This document shows positions 37,728-46,398 of a stretch of 64,000 nucleotides of DNA, in pieces. Below the pieces are notes generated by a model. The model saw nothing but the letters and a program-made list of their open reading frames with translations, made no database searches and was not told the DNA's origin. Positions within the stretch are counted from its first letter, which is position 1; the number at the start of each line of letters is the position of its first letter. The DNA is from JBFHIJ01 sp041596515. GTDB lineage: Bacteria > Bacteroidota > Ignavibacteria > Kapaibacteriales > UBA2268. The position numbers and the translations under genes are program-made. The DNA is taken from positions 42,677-106,676 of the forward strand of contig JBFHIJ010000010.1 in NCBI GenBank assembly GCA_041596515.1, in the 5' to 3' direction.

Positions 37728-38170
37728 TACCGGTCTCCATCTCGCCTTGTGCCACGAAGTATTGATATTTCATCCATAAATGCATTGTCTTCTTTTAGCA
37801 CTTCTTGAGCATGATTATGTTCTTTTTTTTCTCTAAGCTTTGTAAGCACCTTTTCTTCCTGCATAGCTTTATTTAGCTGCATTCTGCGTATATTTTCTAT
37901 CTCTTTGAGTTTTTCTATCTCTTTATGTAATTTTTCTATTTGTGAGCGTACAAATGAATTATGATATGCAACGGCCTGCATCTGTAAAACATTGCCCGAC
38001 TGCTTGCCTGTACGTAACATATCATCTAAATAGGCAAGATTTTTTATATGCTCATCTTCTTTCAAATAAAGCAAATGGCTAACTTCACTGAGCATTTCTT
38101 TAGCACGCTCAACTTTGTGGCTCTTCAATTTTAGAAGAGGATCCAATCTGAATTTGAATTTTTTAGCCAT
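37727..38170 (-). CDS. fliJ: Flagellar export chaperone FliJ
   Basis: 147 residues, nearly all coiled coil, with the family opening KKFKFRLDPLLKLKSHKVERAKEML. FliJ is the rotor-like partner of the FliI ATPase at the export gate. It is coupled to the next gene by a stop/start overlap. There is a 262-base gap to the upstream fliI gene, which is unusual for this pair. Confidence 0.88.
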   Translation of the reverse strand: MAKKFKFRLDPLLKLKSHKVERAKEMLSEVSHLLYLKEDEHIKNLAYLDDMLRTGKQSGNVLQMQAVAYHNSFVRSQIEKLHKEIEKLKEIENIRRMQLNKAMQEEKVLTKLREKKEHNHAQEVLKEDNAFMDEISILRGTRRDGDR

Positions 38171-38432
38171 TTGATTTTATAGAAATATAAAAATTATATC
38201 TTGAGTCACAAATTATCTATCATACTATCGTTTGCATCTACTTATACAACTCCACCGACGGTAAGACCCTGCCTCTTCTAATAATATCTTTTCATTATTT
38301 TTAATCCAGCCTCTTAAAAAAAAGCTGGTCACACAGCAAAGAAACTAAATTGTTAAAAAAACAAAGTCCATAGATTGTCTTGATATTTCAAATCTACACA
38401 ATACAAAAATAATTGGTTAAGTCAGTTTACAC

Positions 38433-39758
38433 TTATTTAGATGCCAAAGCTTTTAACGCCACAATCGTATCGGTCAATGTATATGATTCATTAACATCCT
38501 GAGTCAAAAAGCTATTCATTTGATCAATCATTTGTATGGATTTATCAATCCTCGGGTTACTGCCCCGTTGATATGCCCCGACACTTATCAAATCTTCTGC
38601 TTCAGTGTAAGTGGCAAGCATAGACTGTATCTTTTGAGCAGCTTGCAGATGCTCTTTATCAGATATATCATTTTTAACACGACTTATACTTTCAAGTACA
38701 CTAATAGCAGGGTAATGCCCTGCAGATGCTAATTTCCGAGAAAGTACAATGTGACCATCTAAAATACCTCTTGCGGTATCCGCTATTGGTTCGTTCATGT
38801 CATCCCCCTCTACTAAAACAGTGTATAGAGCAGTGATTGATCCTTTCTCAGATGTTCCTGCTCTTTCCATAGTATTTTGCATCAAACTAAATACCGAAGG
38901 CGTATAACCTTTGGTAGTAGGCGGCTCACCTATAGTCAGTCCCACTTCTCGTTGGGCCATGGCAAGTCTTGTAGCCGAATCCATCATTAGCATTACATCT
39001 AAATCTTTATCTCTGTAATACTCCGCAATACTTGTAGCCACTAAAGCCGCTTTTACTCTTACCAGAGGAGGTGCGTCACTTGTAGCAACTACCACTACTG
39101 ATCGCTCTAGGCCTTCTTTACCCAAATCTTTTTCAATAAACTCCCTTACCTCTCTACCACGCTCACCAATTAGGGCAATTACATTGATATCTGCCGATGT
39201 TTGCCGTGCTATCATGCCTAACAAAGTTGATTTACCAACACCTGAACCGGCAAAAATACCTAACCTTTGACCTTTGCCCATAGTGAGCAAGCCGTCTATA
39301 GCTTTAATACCGGTAGAAATAGGTTCAACTATTCTCTTTCGAAGCAAAGGATTGGGCGGAAGCGCGTAAATTGATCTTTTTTCTGAAGTAAAGATATGGC
39401 CTTTACCATCCATAGGCTCACCAAGTCCATCTAAGACTCTGCCTAAATAGCGGTCACCAACTCCCACTTTCAACGTTTCTCCTGTAGCAACTATTTCCAT
39501 GCCCGGAGTAATATCTTGCAAGCTACCTAATACCATAGATAGTATTTTATTGCTATCCTTGAACCCGACAATTTCAGATTTAGTAATAATATTTCCCTCT
39601 TTATCTCGAAGGTGGCATACCTGCCCTATCGGAGCTTTAGGTCCGTCACTTTCAAGCACCATACCAATAACTTTATTAAGACGACCGGTCATTTCTAACG
39701 GTTGTACTTTTTTTACGGCTTCATTGAGTTTTGCTCTAAGTAAATCAGGATTTATCAT
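38433..39758 (-). CDS. fliI: Flagellar type III export ATPase FliI
   Basis: 441 residues. Walker A is GSGVGKST (171-178) and Walker B is VMLMMDSATRLAMAQREVGL; the catalytic GERGREVREF region is also intact. It is closely related to the beta subunit of F1-ATPase and energises secretion of rod, hook and filament subunits. It starts two bases after the fliH stop, giving tight coupling. Confidence 0.96.
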   Translation of the reverse strand: MINPDLLRAKLNEAVKKVQPLEMTGRLNKVIGMVLESDGPKAPIGQVCHLRDKEGNIITKSEIVGFKDSNKILSMVLGSLQDITPGMEIVATGETLKVGVGDRYLGRVLDGLGEPMDGKGHIFTSEKRSIYALPPNPLLRKRIVEPISTGIKAIDGLLTMGKGQRLGIFAGSGVGKSTLLGMIARQTSADINVIALIGERGREVREFIEKDLGKEGLERSVVVVATSDAPPLVRVKAALVATSIAEYYRDKDLDVMLMMDSATRLAMAQREVGLTIGEPPTTKGYTPSVFSLMQNTMERAGTSEKGSITALYTVLVEGDDMNEPIADTARGILDGHIVLSRKLASAGHYPAISVLESISRVKNDISDKEHLQAAQKIQSMLATYTEAEDLISVGAYQRGSNPRIDKSIQMIDQMNSFLTQDVNESYTLTDTIVALKALASK

Positions 39759-39760
39759 AA

Positions 39761-40654
39761 CTATATTTGCATTTTTAATTCGGGATCATTCATTATTTCG
39801 CTCATAGCTATTTTAATGCGCTCAATTTGTCTGGCAATTCGAGCATCAATAGTTCCGGCTGAAGTTTGAACTACACAACCACCCGGACTAATCCTATCAT
39901 CTGATACATATTTTACATTTTTATATTTGTCTTCGTCGCTGAACACCTTGCTTTTTATTTCTTTCAAAATAAATACATCATTGCTATTCAGCCTTACTTC
40001 AAAGATATTTTCATCTTCTAAGTCACGAATTACTTTTTTAATCTGCTCGATAACAATATTGGAATTATTTGATATTTCATGCTCGAGTATATGCTCTGCA
40101 ATCATAGTAGCCGTGTCAAGAAGTACATTTTCAAATTTATGAACCTCATCTGTAAAAGATTGCCGCATGTTTTCAATTACAGTATCAATCCTTTGCATCC
40201 ATGTTCTATAATCTTCTATCTCAGTTACAAAAACAGCTTCGCTTGCTTTCTGACCATCAGAAAACCCTCTGTCATAAGCATTTTGAACTTCAGTCATGGC
40301 CACATCAAGTGAAACAGACTCTTCTTTTATGTTGCTTAGATTTATTTCAACCGGTTTGTCGTGATCGTAAACAACAAAGGTCTCCGTAAAATGTGTATGC
40401 GGAATTTCCTTTTCTCTAGGGACTTCCGGCTCCGGCACTATAACCGGCTCCGGCTCTAATTCTATTTCAGGAATGATTGGCTCTACTTGTACATATTCTG
40501 CTTGAGTTTTTGCCTGTTTTGTTTCTTCTATGCGACGCTTAAGCTCCTGCTCCCGTAACCTTCTTTTCTCTAATTCCTGCTCGATAATATCCTGAGAACG
40601 AATAATCTTAACTTTGGACTTCTTACGAGGCACTTTTACCACAATTTTGGTCAT
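39761..40654 (-). CDS. fliH: Flagellar export regulator FliH
   Basis: 297 residues. The N-terminal part is basic then acidic/Pro-rich (IPEIELEPEPVIVPEPEVP). The central part is a coiled coil with GFSDGQKA, and the C-terminal domain (about 170-290) has the ISPGGCVVQTSAGTIDARI motif shared by FliH and V-ATPase subunit E relatives. FliH dimers bind FliI and hold it at the C ring. Placement between fliG and fliI is canonical. Confidence 0.88.
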   Translation of the reverse strand: MTKIVVKVPRKKSKVKIIRSQDIIEQELEKRRLREQELKRRIEETKQAKTQAEYVQVEPIIPEIELEPEPVIVPEPEVPREKEIPHTHFTETFVVYDHDKPVEINLSNIKEESVSLDVAMTEVQNAYDRGFSDGQKASEAVFVTEIEDYRTWMQRIDTVIENMRQSFTDEVHKFENVLLDTATMIAEHILEHEISNNSNIVIEQIKKVIRDLEDENIFEVRLNSNDVFILKEIKSKVFSDEDKYKNVKYVSDDRISPGGCVVQTSAGTIDARIARQIERIKIAMSEIMNDPELKMQI

Positions 40655-40691
40655 TTCTCTATCTCCCCTTTCGTCAGTTTAATAATAGAGA

Positions 40692-41711
40692 TTATACAAA
40701 GATGTCCTCTTTACCTCTACCTCCGATAGCAATTTCGTCTTGATCTTCAAGCTCTTTAATAACATCAACTATTCGCATCTGTGCAGATTCAACTTCTTTA
40801 AGTTTAACAGGCCCCATAAAATCAAGTTCTTCTTTAACAACCTGAGCGGCGCGCTCTGACATGTTTTTGAATATTTTTTCGCGTATTTTTTCTTCTGATA
40901 CTTTGAGTGCAAGTGCAAGGTCTCGCTTGTCTACATCGCGTAAGATTCTCTGTATACCTTTGTCGTCGATAAGAATAATATCTTCGAAAAGGAACATCAT
41001 ACGTTTAATTTCAATAGCCATATTATAGTCTTTTTCTTCGATGCTTTCCAGCATTTGCTTAGCAGTCGCGTTATTACTCTTATTGAGGATATTAGCCACA
41101 AGCTGAGCACCACCTGCGGTAGCAAGATTTTGAGATAATGTTGACTCTGCTATTTGATCCACTACGTGTTCTATTTCTGAGACCAATTGAGGTGAGACTT
41201 TACCGAGAATAGCTATACGGTGGATAGTCTCAGACCTGACATCCTCTTTAAATTCGTTCAAGACTTCTGCAGCCTGATCAGGAGTCAAGTGAGATAGTAT
41301 AAGAGCAATGGTTTGCGGATGCTCTTTAGATAAAAAGTTAGCTAACTGCGATGGATCTGATTTTTTCAATATATTAAACCCACGAACAGTAGTCAGCACT
41401 CTGATTTTTTCTATTATTTCTCTTGCTTGCTCTAATCCATAACTTTTTTCTAGTAAAACCTGAGCATACTCGATACCACCCTCTATCATGTAACTGGATG
41501 CAGTCATCAACTGATAGAACTCGTCAATCACATCTTCCACTATGATGGGTGGCAAATCGCGCAAGTTAGTAATCTCTACCGCAATCTGCTCTACTTCTTT
41601 CATGTCCAGCTCCTGGAAGACTTTTGCAGCCACGTCAACATCCATTGACATAAGTAAAACTGCCGCTTTTTGCCTTCCGGAAAGCTCTTGTATGGTTTTA
41701 AATTTTGCCAT
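40692..41711 (-). CDS. fliG: Flagellar motor switch protein FliG
   Basis: 339 residues, full length. The N domain has LSGRQKAAVLLMSMD, the middle domain EHPQTIALILSHL, and the C-terminal torque domain (about 220-330) has FEDIILIDDKGIQRILRDVD with the conserved charged residues, then MSERAAQVVKEELDFMGPVK. It binds the MS ring (FliF) and the switch proteins FliM/FliN and transmits torque. It is 37 bases upstream of fliH. Confidence 0.96.
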   Translation of the reverse strand: MAKFKTIQELSGRQKAAVLLMSMDVDVAAKVFQELDMKEVEQIAVEITNLRDLPPIIVEDVIDEFYQLMTASSYMIEGGIEYAQVLLEKSYGLEQAREIIEKIRVLTTVRGFNILKKSDPSQLANFLSKEHPQTIALILSHLTPDQAAEVLNEFKEDVRSETIHRIAILGKVSPQLVSEIEHVVDQIAESTLSQNLATAGGAQLVANILNKSNNATAKQMLESIEEKDYNMAIEIKRMMFLFEDIILIDDKGIQRILRDVDKRDLALALKVSEEKIREKIFKNMSERAAQVVKEELDFMGPVKLKEVESAQMRIVDVIKELEDQDEIAIGGRGKEDIFV

Positions 41712-41775
41712 TCTTATTTTGCCTCAATTAAACTCACTATCCTATCTTTATTTACACGAAATAAAGCCATTACTA

Positions 41776-43578
41776 TTAGTAGTTTCTCAAATCTAAATCC
41801 TGCGAAAGCATCAATCTAATTAATTTTACACCTTCCTCTGTCTCTTCATCAAGGAAAGATTCTACTTTCTGTTTTATTTCTATCTTCATTAACGCTTCTT
41901 CTGTCAGTTCAGGTGCATCAGCATTCTCTAGCGAAGCTCTTGCCCTTGCAGCTAGTGACTCGGAATCGATTGCATCACTTTCGTCCAGTTCCATTTCTTC
42001 TTCTTTTTCTTTGACTAACTTCTCACCTTCCAAGAGTAACTGCTCCGGCAACTCAGCCGGTAAAAGCATCATTTCATCTTCATCAAGGTCAAGCTCTTCA
42101 AAGAATTCTTCTTCGTCGTCTACATCATCGTCATCGTCTTCATCCTCATCCATTTCCAGCTCTTCCAAACCCATAGTAACCTCTGCCGGTAATGAAAGTG
42201 CTATCCTCATTCTTTCTTTAATAAGTTTAGATCTCAAGACTCTCCAGAATATAATCATTGTAAGAAGTATAGCTATACCCAATAAAATTAATTTCTGATT
42301 CTCTTCTATTTTCCACCATGGAATTTCCTGTACTATTTCCAGAGCATCTTCTTCCCAGCTAGTATCAAATGGAATATTGAGTACTGAAATTTTATCTCCT
42401 CTTTCAGGTGCAAATCCGATAGCATTTTGAACTAAATCACGAAACTGTTGCATTTCTTCTTCTTCTCTTGGCACATACTTCATCTCTTTCAAGCCTTCAT
42501 CGGTGGTAATCACTTCATGAGTACCATTAATCATCACCGCTACAGATAATCTTGAAATATTACCAACACTATTTACTATATGCTCTACAGATTTTGATAT
42601 TTCATAATTCTGTATATTATTTGCCTGATCTTTTGACATATTAACTGCCGGATAGCTTAAGGAATCTGAAGAAGCACTCTTTTCTACAATGCTTTGCTCA
42701 CTCCTTACTACCTGCTTATCAGGATCATAATCAGTTACTGTTTTTTCTATACTTGTAAAATCCAAAGCGGCATTGACTTCCACACTTGAATTTCCCGTCC
42801 CGATTACATTATCCAACATAGATTGCACTTTACTTGTCAAATGCTGTTCTACGCGTCTTTGCTGTTCGTGCTGCAACGCTGTCCTACCAGCCAAAGTTGA
42901 TTCGTCGAAAGGAGACTCAGAGAGTAATTTGCCACGCTGATCTACAACGCTTACATCGTCTACTTTCATCCCTTCGATACTAGAAGCAACCAGATTTTGA
43001 ATACCTTCGATATTTAGTTTATTACTACTGCGAGGCGAATTCAAATGTAGAGTAACAGAAGCAGTAGGTGGTCTCTGATCTTTTTTGAATAAAGCTCTAT
43101 CAGGAATAACGATATGCACGCGCACTCGCTTTACCTCTTCAAGAGAAGTAATAGTTCGAGCAAGCTCCCCTTCCAAAGCTCTTTTATGATTTAACTTTTG
43201 CACAAACTCAGACATACCCAGGTTAGTTTTGTCAAACAATTCATAGCCTACAACGCCCGATTCGGGTAGCCCTTGCCCTGCTAAAGTTATTCTTGTATCA
43301 TATATTTTAGTTTTGTCTACTAAGATGGAAGTACCATTCTCAGTAAGTTGGTAAGGAATATTTGAAGTTTTTAGATAGTCTATAATTTTTGAGGCTTCAG
43401 CAGGATCTAAAGATTTATAAAGCATACCCATTTCGACCTGCTCATCATTTAGTGACAAAGCAAAATAAGCACCAACCAGGACGAGTGCACCGGCAACTGC
43501 TCCAAAAAGCCACTTTTGCATAGTAGATAAATTGGATAAGAAATTCTTTGATTGCTCTATAACTTTATTTTCTGCCAT
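41776..43578 (-). CDS. fliF: Flagellar MS-ring protein FliF
   Basis: 600 residues. Two membrane segments (about 23-42 and 430-450) bracket the periplasmic YscJ-type domain, with TRITLAGQGLPESGVVGYELFD and the ALEGELARTI region. The C-terminal cytoplasmic part has an unusually acidic run (about 475-503, almost all Asp/Glu), then the FliG-binding tail ending LRNY. FliF rings form the base of the basal body in the inner membrane. The acidic insert is not typical of the best-studied FliF proteins. Confidence 0.95.
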   Translation of the reverse strand: MAENKVIEQSKNFLSNLSTMQKWLFGAVAGALVLVGAYFALSLNDEQVEMGMLYKSLDPAEASKIIDYLKTSNIPYQLTENGTSILVDKTKIYDTRITLAGQGLPESGVVGYELFDKTNLGMSEFVQKLNHKRALEGELARTITSLEEVKRVRVHIVIPDRALFKKDQRPPTASVTLHLNSPRSSNKLNIEGIQNLVASSIEGMKVDDVSVVDQRGKLLSESPFDESTLAGRTALQHEQQRRVEQHLTSKVQSMLDNVIGTGNSSVEVNAALDFTSIEKTVTDYDPDKQVVRSEQSIVEKSASSDSLSYPAVNMSKDQANNIQNYEISKSVEHIVNSVGNISRLSVAVMINGTHEVITTDEGLKEMKYVPREEEEMQQFRDLVQNAIGFAPERGDKISVLNIPFDTSWEEDALEIVQEIPWWKIEENQKLILLGIAILLTMIIFWRVLRSKLIKERMRIALSLPAEVTMGLEELEMDEDEDDDDDVDDEEEFFEELDLDEDEMMLLPAELPEQLLLEGEKLVKEKEEEMELDESDAIDSESLAARARASLENADAPELTEEALMKIEIKQKVESFLDEETEEGVKLIRLMLSQDLDLRNY

Positions 43579-43614
43579 TATAATTGCTCTTTAGGTACTA
43601 CAAACAAGAGAAAC

Positions 43615-43923
43615 TTAGACCTGCATCCGCATTACTTCACGGTACAAGTCCATACCTTTGTTTCGCAACTCAAGCAGCAATTCAAAACTTGTTTTTGCTT
43701 TTTGAGCAGAAATCATAACATCATGTAGGTCTACAGGTTCGCCTTTGATTAGCTTCTCTTTTTGATCTGCCGCATCTACCTGTAAGGAATTGACATCATC
43801 TACTAATTCCGACAATGTATCTTTGAATGTGACGCCATCGTGCGTTGGTAAATCCATTTCACGAGTTCGTTGCTGTACGATTGGTAAATACTGCTTGCCA
43901 GCAGCCAGTTCATTTACTACCAT
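43615..43923 (-). CDS. fliE: Flagellar hook-basal body complex protein FliE
   Basis: 102 residues. The C-terminal half, GEPVDLHDVMISAQKAKTSFELLLELRNKGMDLYREVMRMQV, is the FliE signature. It joins the MS ring to the rod and is exported early. The start is set by GAAAGGAATCGTC directly before the ATG. Confidence 0.92.
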   Translation of the reverse strand: MVVNELAAGKQYLPIVQQRTREMDLPTHDGVTFKDTLSELVDDVNSLQVDAADQKEKLIKGEPVDLHDVMISAQKAKTSFELLLELRNKGMDLYREVMRMQV

Positions 43924-43996
43924 GACGATTCCTTTCGTTATTGAGATTTGGCTTCCTTGCCTAAAACTACACTTTTTTTATTAGTAGAATTAGAGT

Positions 43997-44296
43997 CTAA
44001 ATTCTACCATCAACTATCATACCTTTATTCAAGTTTGGAGCCGTTACTTTACCATTTTTATTAAAAATAACGTGTTTGTCTATTTGCTCCGAACTCTCAG
44101 GAAACATTGTTTTAAAAAACTCTCTTTCCTTTTGTGATATTAAGTCTTTTGCCTGCGAGGAGTCTCTTTTTGCACTTTGCGTTTCCGGAACTGCTTCCGG
44201 CTGCTTCGCTTTAGCAACTCCCCCTCCTACTCTGTTGGCATTGAGCCCTTGAGTATAGGCACTATTTATGTAAGATTCTACAGTCGATACCTTCAT
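43997..44296 (-). CDS. Unrecognised flagellar-cluster protein
   Basis: 99 residues between flgC and fliE. Residues 1-50 are flexible and polar (MKVSTVESYINSAYTQGLNANR, then Ala/Gln/Glu/Ser-rich). The C-terminal half is compact: KEREFFKTMFPESSEQIDKHVIFNKNGKV, then NKGMIVDGRI. It has no signal peptide or membrane segment. Its position inside the rod/MS-ring genes suggests a flagellar structural, export-chaperone or assembly role. I do not recognise a family; an anti-sigma or substrate-chaperone role is guesswork. Confidence 0.8.
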   Translation of the reverse strand: MKVSTVESYINSAYTQGLNANRVGGGVAKAKQPEAVPETQSAKRDSSQAKDLISQKEREFFKTMFPESSEQIDKHVIFNKNGKVTAPNLNKGMIVDGRI

Positions 44297-44327
44297 ACTT
44301 ACCCCGGTTATAAATTATAACCCCCCA

Positions 44328-44813
44328 CTAAATTTCCAAAGAGTACTTTGCTATATTTTTAGTAGCATCCACTACTCCTGTGTTAGCTTCAAAGCCTCTT
44401 TGGGCTGTAATCATTTCTACCATTTCAGTGACAACATTAATATTAGGCATTCTAACATACCCGTTATCATCTGCATGAGGATGACTTGGATTATAAACAA
44501 GTCTTGCCGGAGAGTTGTCCCTTGCTACTGCTGCTTTTAGCACGTCATAATTAGGCGGATAGGTTCCCGGTTTTGCATTCGAAGCGTGCGAAGAGTCAGA
44601 CTGCTTTAAAGCTATTTGATTTTGCACTTCATCTTCAAATGGGCTATCAGGGATTGCCCTTACGACAACAACTTCTCTTTGGTACGGCTTCCCGTCTTCT
44701 CCTACAGTCGTATTAGCATTTGCAATATTCTTTGCAACAGAGCTTAAACGCATCCTCTGCACGCTCATGCCCTGACCACTAATATTAAACGACGAAAATA
44801 TATTCTCAGGCAT
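44328..44813 (-). CDS. flgC: Flagellar proximal-rod protein FlgC
   Basis: 161 residues. N-terminal FNISGQGMSVQRMRLSSVAKNIANANTT and C-terminal VTEMVEMITAQRGFEANTGVVDATKNIAKYSLEI are the paired coiled-coil signatures of rod proteins. The length is normal for FlgC. It forms the proximal rod with FlgB. Confidence 0.95.
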   Translation of the reverse strand: MPENIFSSFNISGQGMSVQRMRLSSVAKNIANANTTVGEDGKPYQREVVVVRAIPDSPFEDEVQNQIALKQSDSSHASNAKPGTYPPNYDVLKAAVARDNSPARLVYNPSHPHADDNGYVRMPNINVVTEMVEMITAQRGFEANTGVVDATKNIAKYSLEI

Positions 44814-44865
44814 AATATCACCTAATATGTAACTAAATAATCAAATATACAATCAGTAGAAACAC

Positions 44866-45288
44866 TTATTCTTTAGTTCCGAATATTGATGATGACATAC
44901 CACGGAAAAATTTATTTACCATCATAGAGCCAAATCTAAATCGAATTTGGTTTTCAGCCATTTTTGACATTTCTCGGTCAATATTGACATGAGTCTCTCC
45001 CGAGAAATAAATTTCCGGCTTCGGCACCGGTGCATTTTGCACTTCACCCTCTACGTCTACGTATTCAACTTTCCCCAATGGGATAGAGCTTCCCTCTGTC
45101 TGAGCACCTTTGAGTACAACTTCCTGATTCTGGAAAAATTCTTCGAATTTCACATTCTCAGGTCTGTAATGAGGCGAATTGACATTGGCTACGTTTTTAG
45201 CAGTAGTTCTGTTTCTTAGAGAATAGGCATCTAACGCTCTATTCATAAGAGGCAGTTTGTCCTTGAACAAATGATTTCTAAATACCAC
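44866..45288 (-). CDS. flgB: Flagellar proximal-rod protein FlgB
   Basis: 140 residues. ALDAYSLRNRTTAKNVANVNSPHYRP matches FlgB. The C-terminal part keeps the EMSKMAENQIRFRFGSMMVNKFFRGM segment. It starts the structural part of the flagellar cluster, 165 bases after the MerR-like regulator gene on the same strand. Confidence 0.92.
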   Translation of the reverse strand: MVFRNHLFKDKLPLMNRALDAYSLRNRTTAKNVANVNSPHYRPENVKFEEFFQNQEVVLKGAQTEGSSIPLGKVEYVDVEGEVQNAPVPKPEIYFSGETHVNIDREMSKMAENQIRFRFGSMMVNKFFRGMSSSIFGTKE

Positions 45289-45453
45289 GGTTTCACCTTT
45301 TCGTATTATTATCTAAAATCATCTATTCAAAATAAGTGCCAAAGACTAAACACGCTATATTCGCTAAATTTCGTGTGTTTTAATTTTGATATTTGTTTAT
45401 TACACCTACATAAGTGGCTAATATTAAAAAATGGCTCTTTTTCGCCATTCAAT

Positions 45454-46299
45454 CTAAAGCTGCAGAGCTTCTTTTATAGATTCCACTGCTAAATTGATTT
45501 TTTCTGAAAGAACTATGCTTTCTGCTGAGAGCTTCGTATCAATCAATTCCTGTGCCGAAAAATCGATTATCTCAAAATGCACACTTTTTGTCTGTATTTT
45601 ATTAGTAATATCTGCTAAATTATATTTCCCGATAAGTAATGCAACTTCACAGTCTGTTTTACTGCAAACGTCTGCTATTACTTTGATAGATTTAGTAGTT
45701 ACGCCAAACGATATTTTAACATTGTAATTTGACAAAAGTACGCTGGCAGCTATCAATATATTTCTGTATATATGTTTTTCACAAATTAGAATTACTTGAG
45801 GATAATACTCTTTGCTGTATGCAGATTTAATAATTTGAGAGAGAAAGGTCATAACCTCAAAATCTAAAAATGACTTTTCTGCAGATGTGAAATTGCTTTT
45901 TCTAATAAGCGGCAAGATAAAGTCTAATATCAATCTCTCACGACTAAGTTCAAGCCTCATATTATATAACTTCTTCTCTAATGATGCAGAGTCGAAGTCT
46001 TTAATCATATTGCTTGCTTCTCTTATATCTTTTGAAAGTGGTTCTATATCTAAATTTTCATATTCTTGGATTTTATACTGCAATTCCTCGTTTGTGCAAT
46101 GAGCAATAGTTTTTATGTCAAAACACAAATCTATTGCAATCGCAAAAATCTTTAATCTCTCAATATCTTTTTTATCATAATACAAGCTGCCACGATTGTC
46201 TCTATTAGACAAAACAATAGAATAGCGAACTTCTAAAGCTCGAACCATACGTTTGCTCAAACCACACTGGGTGGCAGTTTCCTGAAGAGAAAATTTCAT
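45454..46299 (-). CDS. MerR-type regulator with a CarH/LitR-like (B12-binding-fold) C-terminal part
   Basis: 281 residues from the ATG at 46299; the longer reading adds 18 hydrophobic residues and is unlikely. Residues 1-70 are a MerR-type HTH (FSLQETATQCGLSKRMVRALE...LYYDKKDIERLK). The middle is helical (about 75-165). Residues 166-260 alternate strands and helices like the B12-binding Rossmann fold. The ExHxxG cobalamin motif of CarH is E174-K-H176-I-Y-R179, so the Gly is lost, and the W-x9-EH helical motif is absent (K-S in place of E-H). It directly precedes flgB and could control the flagellar genes. Signal unknown. Confidence 0.7.
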   Translation of the reverse strand: MKFSLQETATQCGLSKRMVRALEVRYSIVLSNRDNRGSLYYDKKDIERLKIFAIAIDLCFDIKTIAHCTNEELQYKIQEYENLDIEPLSKDIREASNMIKDFDSASLEKKLYNMRLELSRERLILDFILPLIRKSNFTSAEKSFLDFEVMTFLSQIIKSAYSKEYYPQVILICEKHIYRNILIAASVLLSNYNVKISFGVTTKSIKVIADVCSKTDCEVALLIGKYNLADITNKIQTKSVHFEIIDFSAQELIDTKLSAESIVLSEKINLAVESIKEALQL

Positions 46300-46337
46300 A
46301 CTTTTAAAATCAAACAGTACCAAAAATAACGATATAT

Positions 46338-46372
46338 AAAAAATAAGCTGCACACTTATTAGTGCACAGCTT
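46338..46372 (-). terminator. Intrinsic terminator of the aminopeptidase gene
   Basis: AAGCTG-CAC and GTG-CA-CAGCTT pair (46345-46372, with a small bulge) and are followed on the minus strand by six T. It lies 27 bases after the stop of the M29-type gene and 39 bases before the MerR-like start. Confidence 0.75.
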
Positions 46373-46398
46373 CGCTAAGGAAATATATTATAAGCTAC

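Noticed and set aside
38171..38432. Hidden gene between fliI and fliJ
   Set aside because: The minus-strand frames are interrupted within a few codons, and no ribosome-binding site or conserved pattern was found; kept as an empty 262-base gap.
42011..42298. Plus-strand open frame of almost pure serine
   Set aside because: It is the antisense of the acidic Asp/Glu run of fliF; low-complexity and without ribosome-binding site.
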